This document shows positions 24,775 through 37,300 of a stretch of 64,000 nt of DNA, one piece after another (position 1 is the stretch's first letter; every line of letters begins with the position of its first letter). The stretch is from Coffea arabica. Lineage: Eukaryota > Streptophyta > Magnoliopsida > Gentianales > Rubiaceae. The stretch is from NCBI RefSeq assembly GCF_036785885.1, contig NC_092326.1:43477072-43541071 (forward strand). The letters are read 5' to 3'. Position numbers and translations under genes: made by a program. The notes below the pieces were generated by a model that ran no database searches, was not told where the DNA came from, and worked only from the letters and a program-made list of their open reading frames with translations.

Positions 24775-26345
24775 TTAGAACTCGTCATCATCCTCTTCGG
24801 CTATGTGCTTAGCGAGCTCTTGCTCTTGCTGTTGTCTTTCTCTCCTCTTCTCAGCACATTCTTTTTCCTTGTGTGAATTTGGTGGAAATCGGAGGGCACG
24901 AACCGCCTCGTTATGCATATTAAGACAGAAAGCAATTCTTGAATTAAAAGCAATTTGAGGCTCATTAGTAGAGTAAATGTCCCCAGTCTCCTTGGACACC
25001 ATCCATCCATTAGCATGATCCAGTGTAGCATCAATGGCCCCATCCCGAATTGCTTTAGCCACAATGCTCTCAGCATCAGCAACAGGGTTTGCTGAATCCA
25101 ACCGCAGCTTTTTAGCAACATCAGCCAGTGAAATCCTGGAATATGAGATACTAATGTTACGTAGCCCTGTCCTAATGACATTATGCCGCAATCTCACAAT
25201 CAAGTTGTTGGTTCGGTCTGAGCTGAAAGTGCTTGAGAACTTCTCAGCAACTGTCCTAAACAACTCCAGATCTCCAATTCGGACAGCCTGAATCATTGTA
25301 ACCAACGAAGAATCAATTTCTAAAGCCAAAATCAGGAATATATTAACATGCTAATTGAATCCTTTTTATTTACGATTGCTTGGGATTCTCATCGCTCTGC
25401 AGTTGTGAAAGATTCTTCTGGTATGAGGGGGCTGCAAACTGCCAGTGTCCTCAATTCATGACCAAGCAGAATAAAAGGTCTCAAACAATTAGCCTACTAC
25501 TTTAAATATTGCAATTCCGTCCTACAATTAACTAATTTCTCCACTGCTACACTACTATTGTTCACATGCAATAAGTATCATTAGCCCCTCTCGTGTGTTT
25601 CCCACACAACGAAATCTTTAAATCATGCTACCTTAAGGTTCCAAATTTTACATACCTTTAAAAGTTCCAAATTTTATGAACCAAAAAGATAAGAAACCAG
25701 ACAACACAAACTCACATTTGTAAGCTCAAAGTATGGTCTCAAAGCTTTCTCCATTCCTTTTTGCATAAAAACAGTCCTCTCAGGGATCTCTCCAAGCAGT
25801 AAACGTACTATCACAGCCCATTTAGTGCATTGAACTCGGAAACCGAGAGCCGCAACAGGGGCTTTCCTTGCAGCTTGCAGAAGGGATTCTTTAGCATCAG
25901 TATATTCCAATTGAATTGTCCTGATCTTTCCAAGGTAAAAGAGGTAGCGACAAAACTGGAATAAAGAAATCGAGGATGAGGCATAGAAGATTGCAGATTC
26001 TAAGCATCCATATTATGCATCAAACAGATTAGACCAGATGATCAAATAATAGAATGTAGTTTTTTTTTTATGTACTACTATGGTGCATTACCCCTTTGAT
26101 TAGTGCTGCCATGAACATTTTCTGACTCAATCAGAACAAACCTTTTTTTTCATTCCCATTTGATTAGTCTAGTAGCAAAGCTTCTACATTTGAAATACCC
26201 TTATTGAGTACCAAAATTGTAAAATATAAAATGTCTTCCATTAGACCATTCAAACCTTCTACAGCAATCTAATAGCCCAACTACCATCTCAACCACCATA
26301 CCAAAGTAACATAGTGTGAATCGGAACCCATTCAACGAGAGCCCC

Positions 26346-26376
<31 letters not shown>

Positions 26377-29300
26377 AAAACCAAAAGAAGAAGAAGAAAA
26401 ACGATTAAACGGAGACATCCTTCCAGCAGTAAAATTAAAAAAATTAATCAAGTTTCTTTGGGTCTGCCAAATCGATTAAGAGAACAAATTGAATTTCCTC
26501 CCACTTTATTACTAAACTTTTCCTTGAAAGAAAAAAAACTAAAATAGTGTTTGTCGTCAAGTCAAAGTTCCATTCCAGGTTCTTTTAGTTTGAATAGCCT
26601 TGGAAACCGTCTTTTTCCATCACTTTGCCATTTAATTATTGTCCCAATTCATTCTAATATAATTTCAGCAGATATTTTTCCAATCAATATATCTACAGAT
26701 TGCTTCTTGTTCCTCTAACAAAACTTGCCCTCAATCATAGGAGTTATTCATGAAAGAGTTTTTGTTTTTCTTCTTTCTCTTTCCAGCCAGAGAAGTTGTT
26801 CAACAATGGCTGTGGAGTGGTTGAGAAGCGGAAGGGGTTCAATGTAATTTGTCCAAGTCTGAGGGGAGTAAAAGTAATTAACCCAAATATACTCCTTCAT
26901 TTGATCCTTTGATTCTAATACTTATTGGTGCAGAAAAGTCAACAAGTTCCAGACAAGATAAGATAAAATATCCCAAGCACATGGACGGATTCTGCACGAG
27001 AGAAAACTAAGATAAAAAGAATATTGGATTTACCTGCTGATTTGAATGAGCTTCAAAACGGGGTGCCTTGGATCTCAGCTTCTCTGCTTGGTCATATAAA
27101 TTATAATGGAGGTAATTTCGAAGCAACAGATTGAGAAGTGTTTCCTGTATCAACTAAGCTGTTAAGTATGATGAAGGCTGCCACTAAGACAACAAACTAG
27201 CTACTGTTTTAGGTTACAAACCTGACCCAGCTCATCACGGCGAAGTGTTGCAATCCGATGCAGAGCAAGCAGGTTTCTGCGATTTAAACTTTCTGTTAGG
27301 CAAAGTTTTGGAAGGAAAGGGTACTGAAGAAAAATATGCCCACAAATACACAGACAGATGCAAACGCACACAGAAATGGAAAATAAGCGTCTGAATTATT
27401 TCTGAACCATTTATTCCATGCATCATATATTCATATGAAATGGAAAAATGAGCACCAGCTGCCAAATGCTCATGAACCAATTATATCATGCATCATACCA
27501 AGGGGATGAAGTATATGCAATAGCAAGTAAAAATCATAACTCACCCACGAATTTCAGCAAGATCACCAGTAAGTTCATAGCTCAAAGAGTAATAGAAATA
27601 AAGCCTGGATGTTAGAACGTCAAGAGTTCGCTTATTGAAGTTCTTTAAGCGTCCAATGCCTGCTGAGGCACATGCTTTAGCCTGTAGAACAACAGGGAGA
27701 TAGTCTTTTACATTAAGAACTATATCGGAATATACAAAAATGTGGGGTGACAGAAAGTATACCTCATTGTATCTTTTTTGATCAATGAGAAATATGAGGA
27801 CAAGCAAGCAAGAATAAATCTCAAGCTCTGGCAGAGAATGCTTTGTAGGGGCTTGGGTTGCAGATGTTGCAGTATCAACTTCCATTTCATGTTCATCATC
27901 CTATAAGAAGCATTTAAGTTTGTCAAGCTGCATAATTATTAACAGCACTGCATTTGTTTGACAATACAATGGAAAAAACATGATATTTGCACTAAACGGA
28001 AGGCAATGAAGACATACCAATTACGAGTCCATTTTGTTGGATAGAAAATGTCTGACAGACATATAATGGATACGATTTTGTACAAAGAAAATCATCTCTC
28101 AATTCTTTTCGTATTACTTACATGATAATTCAAAAGCCATTTCCACAATTCCCACAATAGGATTAACGCACCACCAATACTAGGGGTGCAAACGAGCCGA
28201 GCCGAGTCGAGCTTTGGCCTTATCGAGTCGAGCCTTAACTTAATTTCATCGAACTCGAACTCGAGCTCGAGCTCGACGAGCTGGTAATTTTCAAGCTCGA
28301 GCTCTAAAAAAATAAAAAATAATTATTTTATTTTTAAAAAAATAAATAAAATAATATATTTTCTTAATAAATAATAAAATATTAAGGATATTTATGTAAT
28401 TTTACTATTAAAAATAAAAAAAATAAATATATATATATTCGAGCTCGCGAGCCTAACGAGCTTAATGTTTTGAGCTCGAGCTCGATATTGATCGAGCTCG
28501 AGTCGAGCTCGAATCGAGCGGCTCGATTCGTTTGCACCCCTAACCAATACCACTAGAAAACCTTTAATTAAATAATTCCCATTTCCAGTTGCTTCATCAA
28601 CTGATGTCACTTTCGTTGCTGCAATATTGCAAGTAATATTCATGGAGACACTACAGCAACAATTGTAATGGCAGTAAATGTTATCTAAGAAGGTAGCAAA
28701 ATAACAAAAAATCGGAGGTATAACAAGCAAATTAAAGGCAGGGTGCAGGAATTTGAGTTTCAGCATATAAATGCAAGCACTAATAGCAGTAGGGCCAATA
28801 TTCCTCTACTGTTGTCTCACTGGATGGAAGCAGGAGCAGCATATGGGCATAATAACTTTAAATTTTACAAGGCTTTATACTTTCAAGTTGATGAAAAAGA
28901 TGAAACCAAGGATGTTACCATGTACAATGAGTACAGGAGTTACTTTTTCACCCTTAATATGAAACTAATTGACACTTTGCACTTCCAACAACTACTTTGC
29001 ACACAGCACTCTATTCCACTCTTCCCCAACTATTAATAGACCATTGAACAAAATATTTTTAGAGCTTGAAGAATGAAATCAAATTTAAAAGTGACGGAAT
29101 TTGTCCTAAAGGCGATTAAAAGAGAAGATATAATGACAAGCTGAAGTGGTGGGATAACTAGAGTCTCCAGCTTCCAATTAAAGCTCATATTAACAAACGA
29201 TGAAACCAACACTCATGTCCATGTCCTATTTTCATAAACCATTTAGACCCTTTTTTGCATGTGATCACACAAATCTTGTCCACAGAATCAATCAGCCCTG

Positions 29301-29964
29301 TCTAGTTTTGCCACACTAATTCAAAAATGGGGTAAAGTTGACTATGATAACTGTAAGATGCAATTTGTCCAAAGTCCAGAACAATAATTTGAGGAGTAAA
29401 GTCCCCAACACACTGTAGAATATAGTCATGTACAAACAGAATATTCTTCCTTCAGCAACAAACATGCTACAACTGCCAGTTCATCAACAAAAGCCACTTA
29501 AGAAATAACCGAGGCAAAAACAAAGAATGGTGCCAAGCCAAAGAACTGAAATTCCACATATTTAAAAAAATTGAAAGAGGACTTTCTTACCTTGGGAATG
29601 TACGAGGACAACCGTGAATGCACCTCTGATCCAGGTGTAAGGGTATGAGTTAAGAATGCAGAAATCACAGACGCCTTTAACTTCTTCCTCAAAGCTATAG
29701 TTAGCCGAACTGCCCTAACTATTCTCCGGACCTCCCGGGCATATGCACCCGTCTCAATAAGTGATGCTATCTCTTTCAAGTCTGAAACCCCAAGTTTTCC
29801 ATTAAAGAAATAGTAATTAATCAATATTGATTAAAGACCAAGCAACGCAGTAAAAGGGTTAGAAGATGAACAGAAAGATACTTACGCTGCAGAGTGGATG
29901 GGGCAGTCAAGGCGACAGAATTTGAGGTGGCTGGTTGCTCTTTCATCTCAACGTCTTGAGTCAT
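24775..29964 (-). CDS. RPN3: RPN3 (PSMD3), 26S proteasome lid subunit, copy 1
   Basis: Eight exons: 29964-29886, 29781-29591, 27900-27763, 27681-27545, 27276-27222, 27144-27034, 25955-25716 and 25287-24775. They join in frame to 487 residues, the usual plant length. The protein begins [11 protein letters not shown], has helical repeats ([41 protein letters not shown]), then a PCI domain (about 300-430: [39 protein letters not shown]) and an acidic C-terminus EEDDDEF. RPN3 is a scaffold of the regulatory-particle lid and is needed for degradation of ubiquitinated proteins, so it shares a pathway with UBC23. The leader is interrupted: an acceptor TTTTCACAG lies 10 bases 5' of the ATG. A hAT-like MITE sits in intron 2. 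The inverted copy at 47707-52894 encodes the same protein. Confidence 0.96.
26342..26366. repeat. Poly-C tract, 25 bases, followed by poly-A
   Basis: Twenty-five C then fourteen A lie within RPN3 intron 6. The paired tract in the other arm (51305-51327) has 23 G preceded by fourteen T. This is the only difference between the arms that I detected. Confidence 0.95.
28181..28542. mobile_element. hAT-like MITE in RPN3 intron 2, with perfect 8 bp duplication
   Basis: The element starts TAGGGGTGCAAACGAGCCGA and ends in the inverted form CGTTTGCACCCCTA. It is flanked by ACCAATAC at 28173-28180 and 28543-28550. TAGGG-type ends plus an exact 8 bp duplication point to the hAT superfamily. Its inner part is built of CGAGCTCGAGCTCG-type palindromes around an AT-rich core. 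The intact duplication suggests it is younger than its relative at 19273-19718. There is no coding capacity. Confidence 0.85.
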
Positions 29965-32856
29965 TTTTGATGTGCTGTGAAAAATCAAAGTCAATATCAT
30001 TGAGAGGACGACCACCTAATCAGGCTAACACGAATGCAAATTTAATTGATCAGTCCTCCTTAAAGTTGATAAAAAAAAAAAAAATCATTTTCCTTGCATT
30101 TCTCGTTACTAAGTTTATGGCAAACGTATTTAGATTGCATATATCGATACGGCATAGATGGATTCATGAGGAAAATTGACGAGGGCCTGGGAGGTAACGG
30201 GTTTCAGCCAATCTAAAACATCCAAAAGCGAGAATAGCGAAGCTCAAAAATGCACTCCATCAAAACCAAGGAAATACTGTCCAATAAAGACAGTCCCCGA
30301 TTTTCAACCTCAAATGCAAATTCTCAAAAGGAAGAAACCCAGTCTAAATTATTAACAATTCCCACAAACAATACCGCAAAAACCACAAATTTAATCAATC
30401 AATCAGTTACCCATTTCTACAAACAATACTCGCATAGGCTACAAAAAAATTTAATCAACCAGTTTCTAAATTTCGCATCTGAACTACTAATAGAAGGAAA
30501 AAAAAATTGAACAAAATCAAAATAACATCTAAGCTCTGTTGGACTGCTTAACTAGTTCCCTGGGCAGGCAGCAAACCGATGGTTGAGGAGGGATACCAAG
30601 CCAGAGATCTGAGTGAATGCCGCTCTGACAATTAGATGCCTTCGTGGAGGAGATGGAATGGGAAATGGTAAAATAAGGTACCAAAAGTGATTTAGAATCA
30701 AAAAAGAAGAAAAAGGAAGATAGTATTATAACTTTCTTTCGCTACAAGAAAAGAAACTTGAGGGGAAAATAAAACTCTAATCTCCACGTAGAGAAATCTG
30801 TCGTATCAACAGCGTGGGGTAAAGTAAAGGAGAAGATGAATCGAACCTGAGTTATTCCGATTTCCGACTTCCGAGAGTGAATTTAAAAAAACATAAAAAA
30901 AAAACCCTAGGATTGGAAATCACTTTGGGATTGCGGGTTCTCTTTCAAAAGCTTTTTTCAGTCTCAAGATGACGAGTGACGACAAAACCCCAAAGGCCTC
31001 TTCGGTCACCTGCTCAACTCCAGCTTCGAGCTTTACTCTTGGCTTGGGAGTTTAGGATAGAAAAGAAAAGAAGGGAAAAATTAATAAGTTATGAGAGAAG
31101 AAAATGGATTGTTATTTGTTTGAGGGTTTTTTGGGAGTCAGTGAAATGATTTTGAATATGAAAGTCATTAAATATTTGTTTAAAATTTTTTTAAGAATAA
31201 AATAGATATTTTAAAAAAAAATTGACAAGTTTTCTCAAAGTTTCTTTTTCATTTCCATCCAATTTGAGAGGGAAAGTTTAGCTTGCTGTTCATCCTTTTG
31301 AATCCTCCCATTTCCTTGCTTTTCTTTTTTACTAAAAACTAACAGCTAGTTTGTGAGCTGAGGATAGAAAAAGAAAAGAAGAGAAAGATTAAGTTACGAG
31401 AGAAAAGAAGAGAAGAGATTTTAGGAAATGGAATAATTCCTAGAGAGCCCAGGGTTTTGGTCAATTCCTCCCAATTTGATTGGGAATTATGAATGGCTAA
31501 ATTTTAAGGCATGACTCCAATATTTCAATTCTTATTGCACTGGACATAGAGCGCAATTTTAGAATTATTGTAATTCCAAATACCAAAATCCCTAAACCAA
31601 GCGGCCCCTTAATGTTGTTTATGAGTTTATGAAAGAAAAGAGATGATTTTGGACATATTAATCAATAAATATTTCATTCAATAGCTTTTTAAGTATAGAG
31701 TGGGCAATTTAAAAAATTTTTGCAGCCTTTCTGTAGCTTTCCTTTGCTTTCTGTCCGATTTGGGCCAGAAAATTTTTTTTTTTTATTGTAGCGGGTCTCT
31801 TCCTCCTCTCCAATTAGTCGTATTCTCTTCCTTTCTATTTCACTAAAACTCTCAAACACGAAAAATACCTGCCTTTCTCTTCCCTTCTTTTCTTTTCTGC
31901 TCAAATCTCATCTCCCAACTAGGCATAAGAGTATTTTTAAACTTTCTCTTCTTTCCCTTTCTTTCCCCATCCAAAATCTCAACTCGCAAACCGAGTATTT
32001 TTACACTTTTTGGTCTTTAGTGTCAAATTTTTAGATAATTCAATTCCTCAATAATAATAAATTTCACGAGCCTATTGTCCTGTAAAGTTTCGTGAGATGC
32101 TATGATCTCTTTTGAATACAACGCCCATGAACTTAATCTATTTAAATCTTGTCATATCATTTAGTAGTTTAAACTTTCGAAATATTATAATTCCTATCCT
32201 GTATCCAACAGTAAATTTAATCTCATCGATACAAACTATATAGTATCCTAAAGGGATCGTAGATAAAATTTTTAGGCATGAAAAATTTCAGCTTATTTTG
32301 TTACACGTTCCTTAGAAGGACCAAACCAAAAATGCTACTCATAATTCGGAAGGAAAGCCATTTTGATGAAAATTACTTAAGCCCCACCTATTGAGCTTTC
32401 TTTTTTTTTGAAAAAAAAATTAAAGAATGCGATTTAAATACTCCGCGTTCAATGTGGCTATGAATTAAGGTTTTTCTTATTGGAATGGCACTGAATTTCA
32501 ATACGTTCAAATCATCAACATTATTTGTAAATTAAAGAACGGCTCCTACTCTTTTAAAACAAGAGAAAAAAAAAGAAAAGAAGAAAATGGATATTACAAT
32601 TATAAAATGAGAAGATGTGAAGTATCCCTTTATACATGGGACAAATCTTGTATTTATCGCCACTTACATTGATTGAGGTTCATATCTTTGATCATACAAT
32701 AACAACCTATGCTATAGCGTTCCTGTCTGATACAAAACTCCACCAGCTAAGTGGAAGGTAGCCAGAAGAAAATGATGCAAAAAGAGCAGCAAGGCTGGTA
32801 ACACGAGCAGGAGTGTGCACGAGATTTCGTCTATTCTTTAAATGAATGGGCACGCC
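29965..32856. other. RPN3 promoter and repeat-rich intergenic DNA
   Basis: The first ~900 bases hold the RPN3 5' leader and its likely intron (candidate donor CTCAG|GTTCG near 30847 on the minus strand). The region 31030-32000 is a patchwork of AAAAGAAAAGAAGAGAAAG-type segments: 31040-31120 and 31345-31420 are similar to each other, and a GGGGCCGCTTGGTTTAGGG terminus lies at about 31593-31611 on the minus strand. These look like overlapping or truncated MITEs, but I could not define both ends. The far right is the 3' UTR of the CC1-like gene. Confidence 0.4.
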
Positions 32857-33465
32857 CTACTTGCTCTGGGGAAACGTGACCTCGTAATTCTGCGGCACCT
32901 GCATAAGTAGTAGTGCACAAATTCATCTACTTCTACCACATTTTTGTCACTGACATAAACAAAAAAAAAGAGAGAAAACGGCTAAATCATGATCCATATT
33001 ATGACAATCCACCAGTATGGTTTAGCATATGCAGTTCTTGACTGTTGGAACAACATATATGTTATTGATTTAAGCATATGGGATTTTTTGTCACCATGAA
33101 CGTTGCAAGGATCATCTTCCCAGCAAACCATCTACCATGAAGTGCACGCTGCGCAGCAATTGCAGCTTGATTGTTCTCAAACCGCAGGTACACCAACCCG
33201 TCGCTTTTCCTGCTCGTCAAAAAGATTGAATAGAAACAAGGAGGTAGAAGAGATTACTTGTTAGCTAAATGCGCATCGCCACCAATTTGCAGCCATGAAC
33301 ATCTTTCAACTCACATTTACTGCAGGATAGGGCAATACATGCATAGACAAGATTTGGGATACACAAAAGTTTGCAAATTCAAGCTAGTTAGCAGCCAAAA
33401 TCAGTTATGGTACTAAAAGATAGTACGAACTTATCCACATAAATGTGCTTCAACTTTCCGAATTT
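32857..33465 (-). pseudogene. 3' end fragment of the CC1-like (RBM39) gene, cut by the N gap
   Basis: It contains the last exon (32898-32857), the penultimate exon (33209-33095) and 35 bases of exon 11 (33465-33431), identical to the intact gene at 44206-44814. They encode the end of the C-terminal UHM domain, including GRWFAGK, and the final VPQNYEVTFPQSK. The gene stops at the N run, so it is unknown whether upstream exons exist behind the gap. I class it as a fragment only because the required exons are not in the assembled sequence. Confidence 0.85.
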
Positions 33466-33965
33466 NNNNNNNNNNNNNNNNNNNNNNNNNNNNNNNNNNN
33501 NNNNNNNNNNNNNNNNNNNNNNNNNNNNNNNNNNNNNNNNNNNNNNNNNNNNNNNNNNNNNNNNNNNNNNNNNNNNNNNNNNNNNNNNNNNNNNNNNNNN
33601 NNNNNNNNNNNNNNNNNNNNNNNNNNNNNNNNNNNNNNNNNNNNNNNNNNNNNNNNNNNNNNNNNNNNNNNNNNNNNNNNNNNNNNNNNNNNNNNNNNNN
33701 NNNNNNNNNNNNNNNNNNNNNNNNNNNNNNNNNNNNNNNNNNNNNNNNNNNNNNNNNNNNNNNNNNNNNNNNNNNNNNNNNNNNNNNNNNNNNNNNNNNN
33801 NNNNNNNNNNNNNNNNNNNNNNNNNNNNNNNNNNNNNNNNNNNNNNNNNNNNNNNNNNNNNNNNNNNNNNNNNNNNNNNNNNNNNNNNNNNNNNNNNNNN
33901 NNNNNNNNNNNNNNNNNNNNNNNNNNNNNNNNNNNNNNNNNNNNNNNNNNNNNNNNNNNNNNNNN
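33466..33965. other. Assembly gap, exactly 500 N
   Basis: The round size suggests a scaffolding placeholder rather than a measured distance. It falls inside an exon of the CC1-like fragment and precisely at the inner edge of arm B. Confidence 0.98.
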
Positions 33966-34383
33966 AGGATTTCCCTAATCCTCCCTTCCCGAAAGGAAGA
34001 GCGTGAAATTCTTTTCCCTCCCGCAGGAACCGAGAGATTGGATCTAGCCATAAGAAGAATGCTTGGTATAAATAGACTATGGGGAAAGTTTAGTAGTTAC
34101 CCGTTAATTGTCCTCAATCCCATTTGTCCAAATTTGAACCCATGACACGCTCATTTGTTAAATTCATATATATTACTCTTTATCACATTCAAAAAGGTTT
34201 GTTGTACATTTGCAAGTTGTAGTTGTAACAAGAAAAAGGATTTCATTCTTTTCTATCTATTGGTTTTTTTTTGTTCCTTTTATTTTTTATATACCAAAGA
34301 CTAGAGGTACCTCGACTCTGCAAGGCACAGCCAGGACCCCCTAGAAACTTAGTTGAATACATAATAACAAATCATTTTGGTAC
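33966..34383. other. Unmatched segment C between the gap and arm D
   Basis: These 418 bases are not repeated elsewhere in the window. They contain a TATAAATAG word near 34068 and a reverse-strand GGGTTCAAATTTGG word near 34128-34141 that loosely resembles a Pol III B box. Neither is enough to call an element. It replaces the sequence found next to D' at 63783-64000. Confidence 0.5.
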
Positions 34384-37300
34384 AATTCAAAACAACAATT
34401 AGTTTGATAGCAAAAATGTCTTCTTAATTAAAATTAAATTTTGTAATAATACTTTATCAAGTGACACTCTAGATTGAAAGCCTCAATGCTAACTTCCACC
34501 ACTAACTACACTCCTTTGACAATTGCAATCATTTCTACTAGTTAAAATATAATATCTAAAGAAACTTTATCAACTCCTTCAGCCAAATAATAATGATATG
34601 TCTAGTTCCATGCCTAGCAAGTTAGCAATTATCTCAAACTCTAATTAAATTATCTATCATCAGGGACAATAAAAAAAAATAAGATTACAAAGTCATATAA
34701 AACCAGTTTAAACAAAAGATTCTGAAATCTAATTTTACACTTCTTTTATTCTCAAGATATTATTTGTTAAAATTTAAAATCATGAAAATAAACTACCTGT
34801 CATGGATATAGGCTAGTAATTCAAAATGAAGAGATACGAAATATTTTCTTCACATCCCAAATTACTGAGCCCAACAATTATTTTACATATCATCCACTTG
34901 ATCCATTAAATAAGCACTTTTCATTATTAAGAAACTTTATATAAATCAAACTATCAAAATATAATTATCTATCCACAAATTTTTCATCAAGCTTCAAAGT
35001 ACTGGTGATTCACTTTCCATGCAATATTTATTTTGTGTTTTGGATGCAAATAAAACAACTAAAACAAATAGAAAATTCCTTTTATCAAAGAGCACCGTGA
35101 GCACCAGTTGATTAATACTATTTGTGAGCACTTTTTCTCTGAGAAAGCAACTTGTGTCTGAAAGCTTTCGAGACCTTATGGAGGTTATGCTTTTCATCTG
35201 AAATTGAAGACTATGGAACACCAAAAGACTCTGAAACCGTAGAAATCAAAAAGGCCCAAACGAAAGAATGCAGACAATTAAAAGTTTCAACTCATATTGT
35301 TAGAGTGAGATAAACGTTATGAGTGCAAAATTTAATCTTCATTTCAATACCCCAAGTTTAACTCATTTAATTGAGTAGTAAATTAAATGAATTAAACATA
35401 TACAAAAGACACATGTCATGTGCTTACAAATATACTCTCAGGAAAGTGAAGCAAAATTTAAAGGAGAAATGGCTCTCAAACATACTCTCAGGTCTACTTA
35501 CAAACTTATTTCATTTGGGCATTTTGTCAAAAAGATTAAGGTCATCACAAAAATTGAATATTTCGTATGAAATTTGATTATGGCTGAGTCGAAAAATATC
35601 TTGTCAAGCCTTATTCAGGCAGAAAAGGTGAAAAAGAAACAACAAAATTGCAGCATCACTGTCCCATTTCATTCATCTACAAAACAAAGCAAACGGGAAG
35701 AAGATAGCAATTTCAACAGTCAAAAAAATCATCTCAACCTAGAGATTAAAACAAAAAAAGGATTATGGAAACCTCACACTGCTTCCTTCATGATGATTTA
35801 TAAGTAGTGGTGGTTCTAGCAAGAAGATAGCAACTCCGGCAATGGTGATGGCAGCAGCGAGCTCCTCTTGCTCCTCAGATTCCCTCAATGTATTTGTTGG
35901 TTTTCTGTTTTTGGTTCTTTTCTTCTTTTCTTGGAAAGAAAATGGAGTATACAACTCTACAACTGAAAAATTCCGCAAGAATTTTGGAGAGATTCTTATG
36001 AGTTCATATGAAACTCATGGTGAAAAATGAATGATGACTAGTCATGAGAGAGTTGAAGGACGAAAATGGATCGGTAGTGATAATTGATGGTGTCTTTGCT
36101 AGCAGCCATGAATGGAGGATAAAAAAATCAGAACCAAACAAAATGAGTTTGCCGGTGAGTAGATTTAAAATTGTGTATGAGAGAAATTTATTCTTCAAAT
36201 TTTGCTTCAATTTTCATTTTGGTTTTTGGTTTTCTATTTTTTTCTCATGGATTTTGTTTCTTGATTTGAGTGTGTGAGAGAGAGTCTGGGTAAGTTTCCA
36301 ATAAATTCAGATGAAATTTTCGGTGAAATTTTTCGAAGAAGAAGAACTATAGTCAAAGTTCCGTATAAATTAAAGAATCTAATTTAAAATGACAAATATA
36401 CCCATTATCGATTATACGAAATATGTAAAATGTGGTGTTGCCGTTGTAAAAGTCCTAGATCAGAGACTTCAAAATAATGGAAGGATTAAATTGGTTAAAA
36501 AAATTATAAAGGATGAAATTGATTTTAGTGTAAAAGTTTATGGACGAAAATGGTGAAATTCCCTTTTTTTTAATCTGTCGTATGGATTTTCAAATTCTCC
36601 AGACTCGGTTGTGCCTTGTAGTAGTATTTGATAGCCTTGTCGAGCAATCGAAACTAATGGATTAAATGTGTTGTTGTCTTGGAAAAAAAATACACTACTG
36701 TATAGTTAGTAGTATATTTCTGTCATCTCTTGAGGAAGCAGATTGTTTGGGTTTTGAAGGGTTTTTCCCAAATGGAATTTGACGAGTTTGATGATTACTC
36801 GGAGAAAACAGCGGAAAATCCTGAGACGAGCAATGGCGGTGATCAAGTGGATAAATCTGGCGGAGGCCAAGACCCAATTAAGAGGCCAATGCATAAAAGT
36901 GATCATCATCATCATCAACGCGTTAAGCGTTCAAGGACGCGGGAAGAGTTCCATGAAGACGAGGAGGAGAGGAGCTCAAGCTACCGTCTCCATTCCCCTT
37001 CAAGAGATAGAGAGAGGAGTGGGAGGGAGAGATACAGGAGTAGCCGAGAATCCAAGGACAGGGACAAGCATAAGAGCAGCAAGAAGGAGAGAGATGGGGA
37101 CAAAATCAAAGAAAGCGACAGAGAAAGAGATACCAACAAAGGCGAAGATAGCGGAAGGAGAGGTCGTGGCCGCGAAGATGAAAGACAGAGAGGTAGGGAG
37201 AGAAATCAAGACCTGTCGAATCGTACAAGTCATTCAGAAAGGCATCTGGTTGATGGAGAGAGAGAGGAGAGCCGAGACAGGGAGAAGAATGGTGATAGGG

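Larger units (their letters stand above)
17409..33465 (+). repeat. Arm B of a 16 kb inverted duplication
   Basis: This segment is the reverse complement of 44206-60260. Paired positions sum to 77671 from the inner end down to a poly-C tract and to 77669 beyond it, so the only net length change is two bases in that homopolymer. All paired open frames I compared translate identically. It carries the UBC23 5' exon, TRAPPC2L (+), RPN3 (-) and the 3' end of the CC1-like gene (-). It ends exactly at the N run. Confidence 0.97.

Noticed and set aside
28440-28535. CRISPR-like or satellite array from the regular CGAGCTCGAG words
   Set aside because: The words are subterminal palindromes of a MITE with clear ends; there are no unique spacers and the genome is a plant.
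28743-29036. Short gene within RPN3 intron 2
   Set aside because: A 97-codon frame with no recognisable content inside a host intron; repeated at 48635-48928 only because of the inverted duplication.
33431-34051. Long open frames across the N run
   Set aside because: They exist only because N codons were not scored as stops; the real sequence on each side is a cut exon and unmatched DNA.
33966-34383. Segment C as part of an LTR element or a tRNA-derived SINE
   Set aside because: A TATAAATAG word and one loose B-box-like word are not enough; no paired end repeat, primer site, A box or A-rich tail was found.
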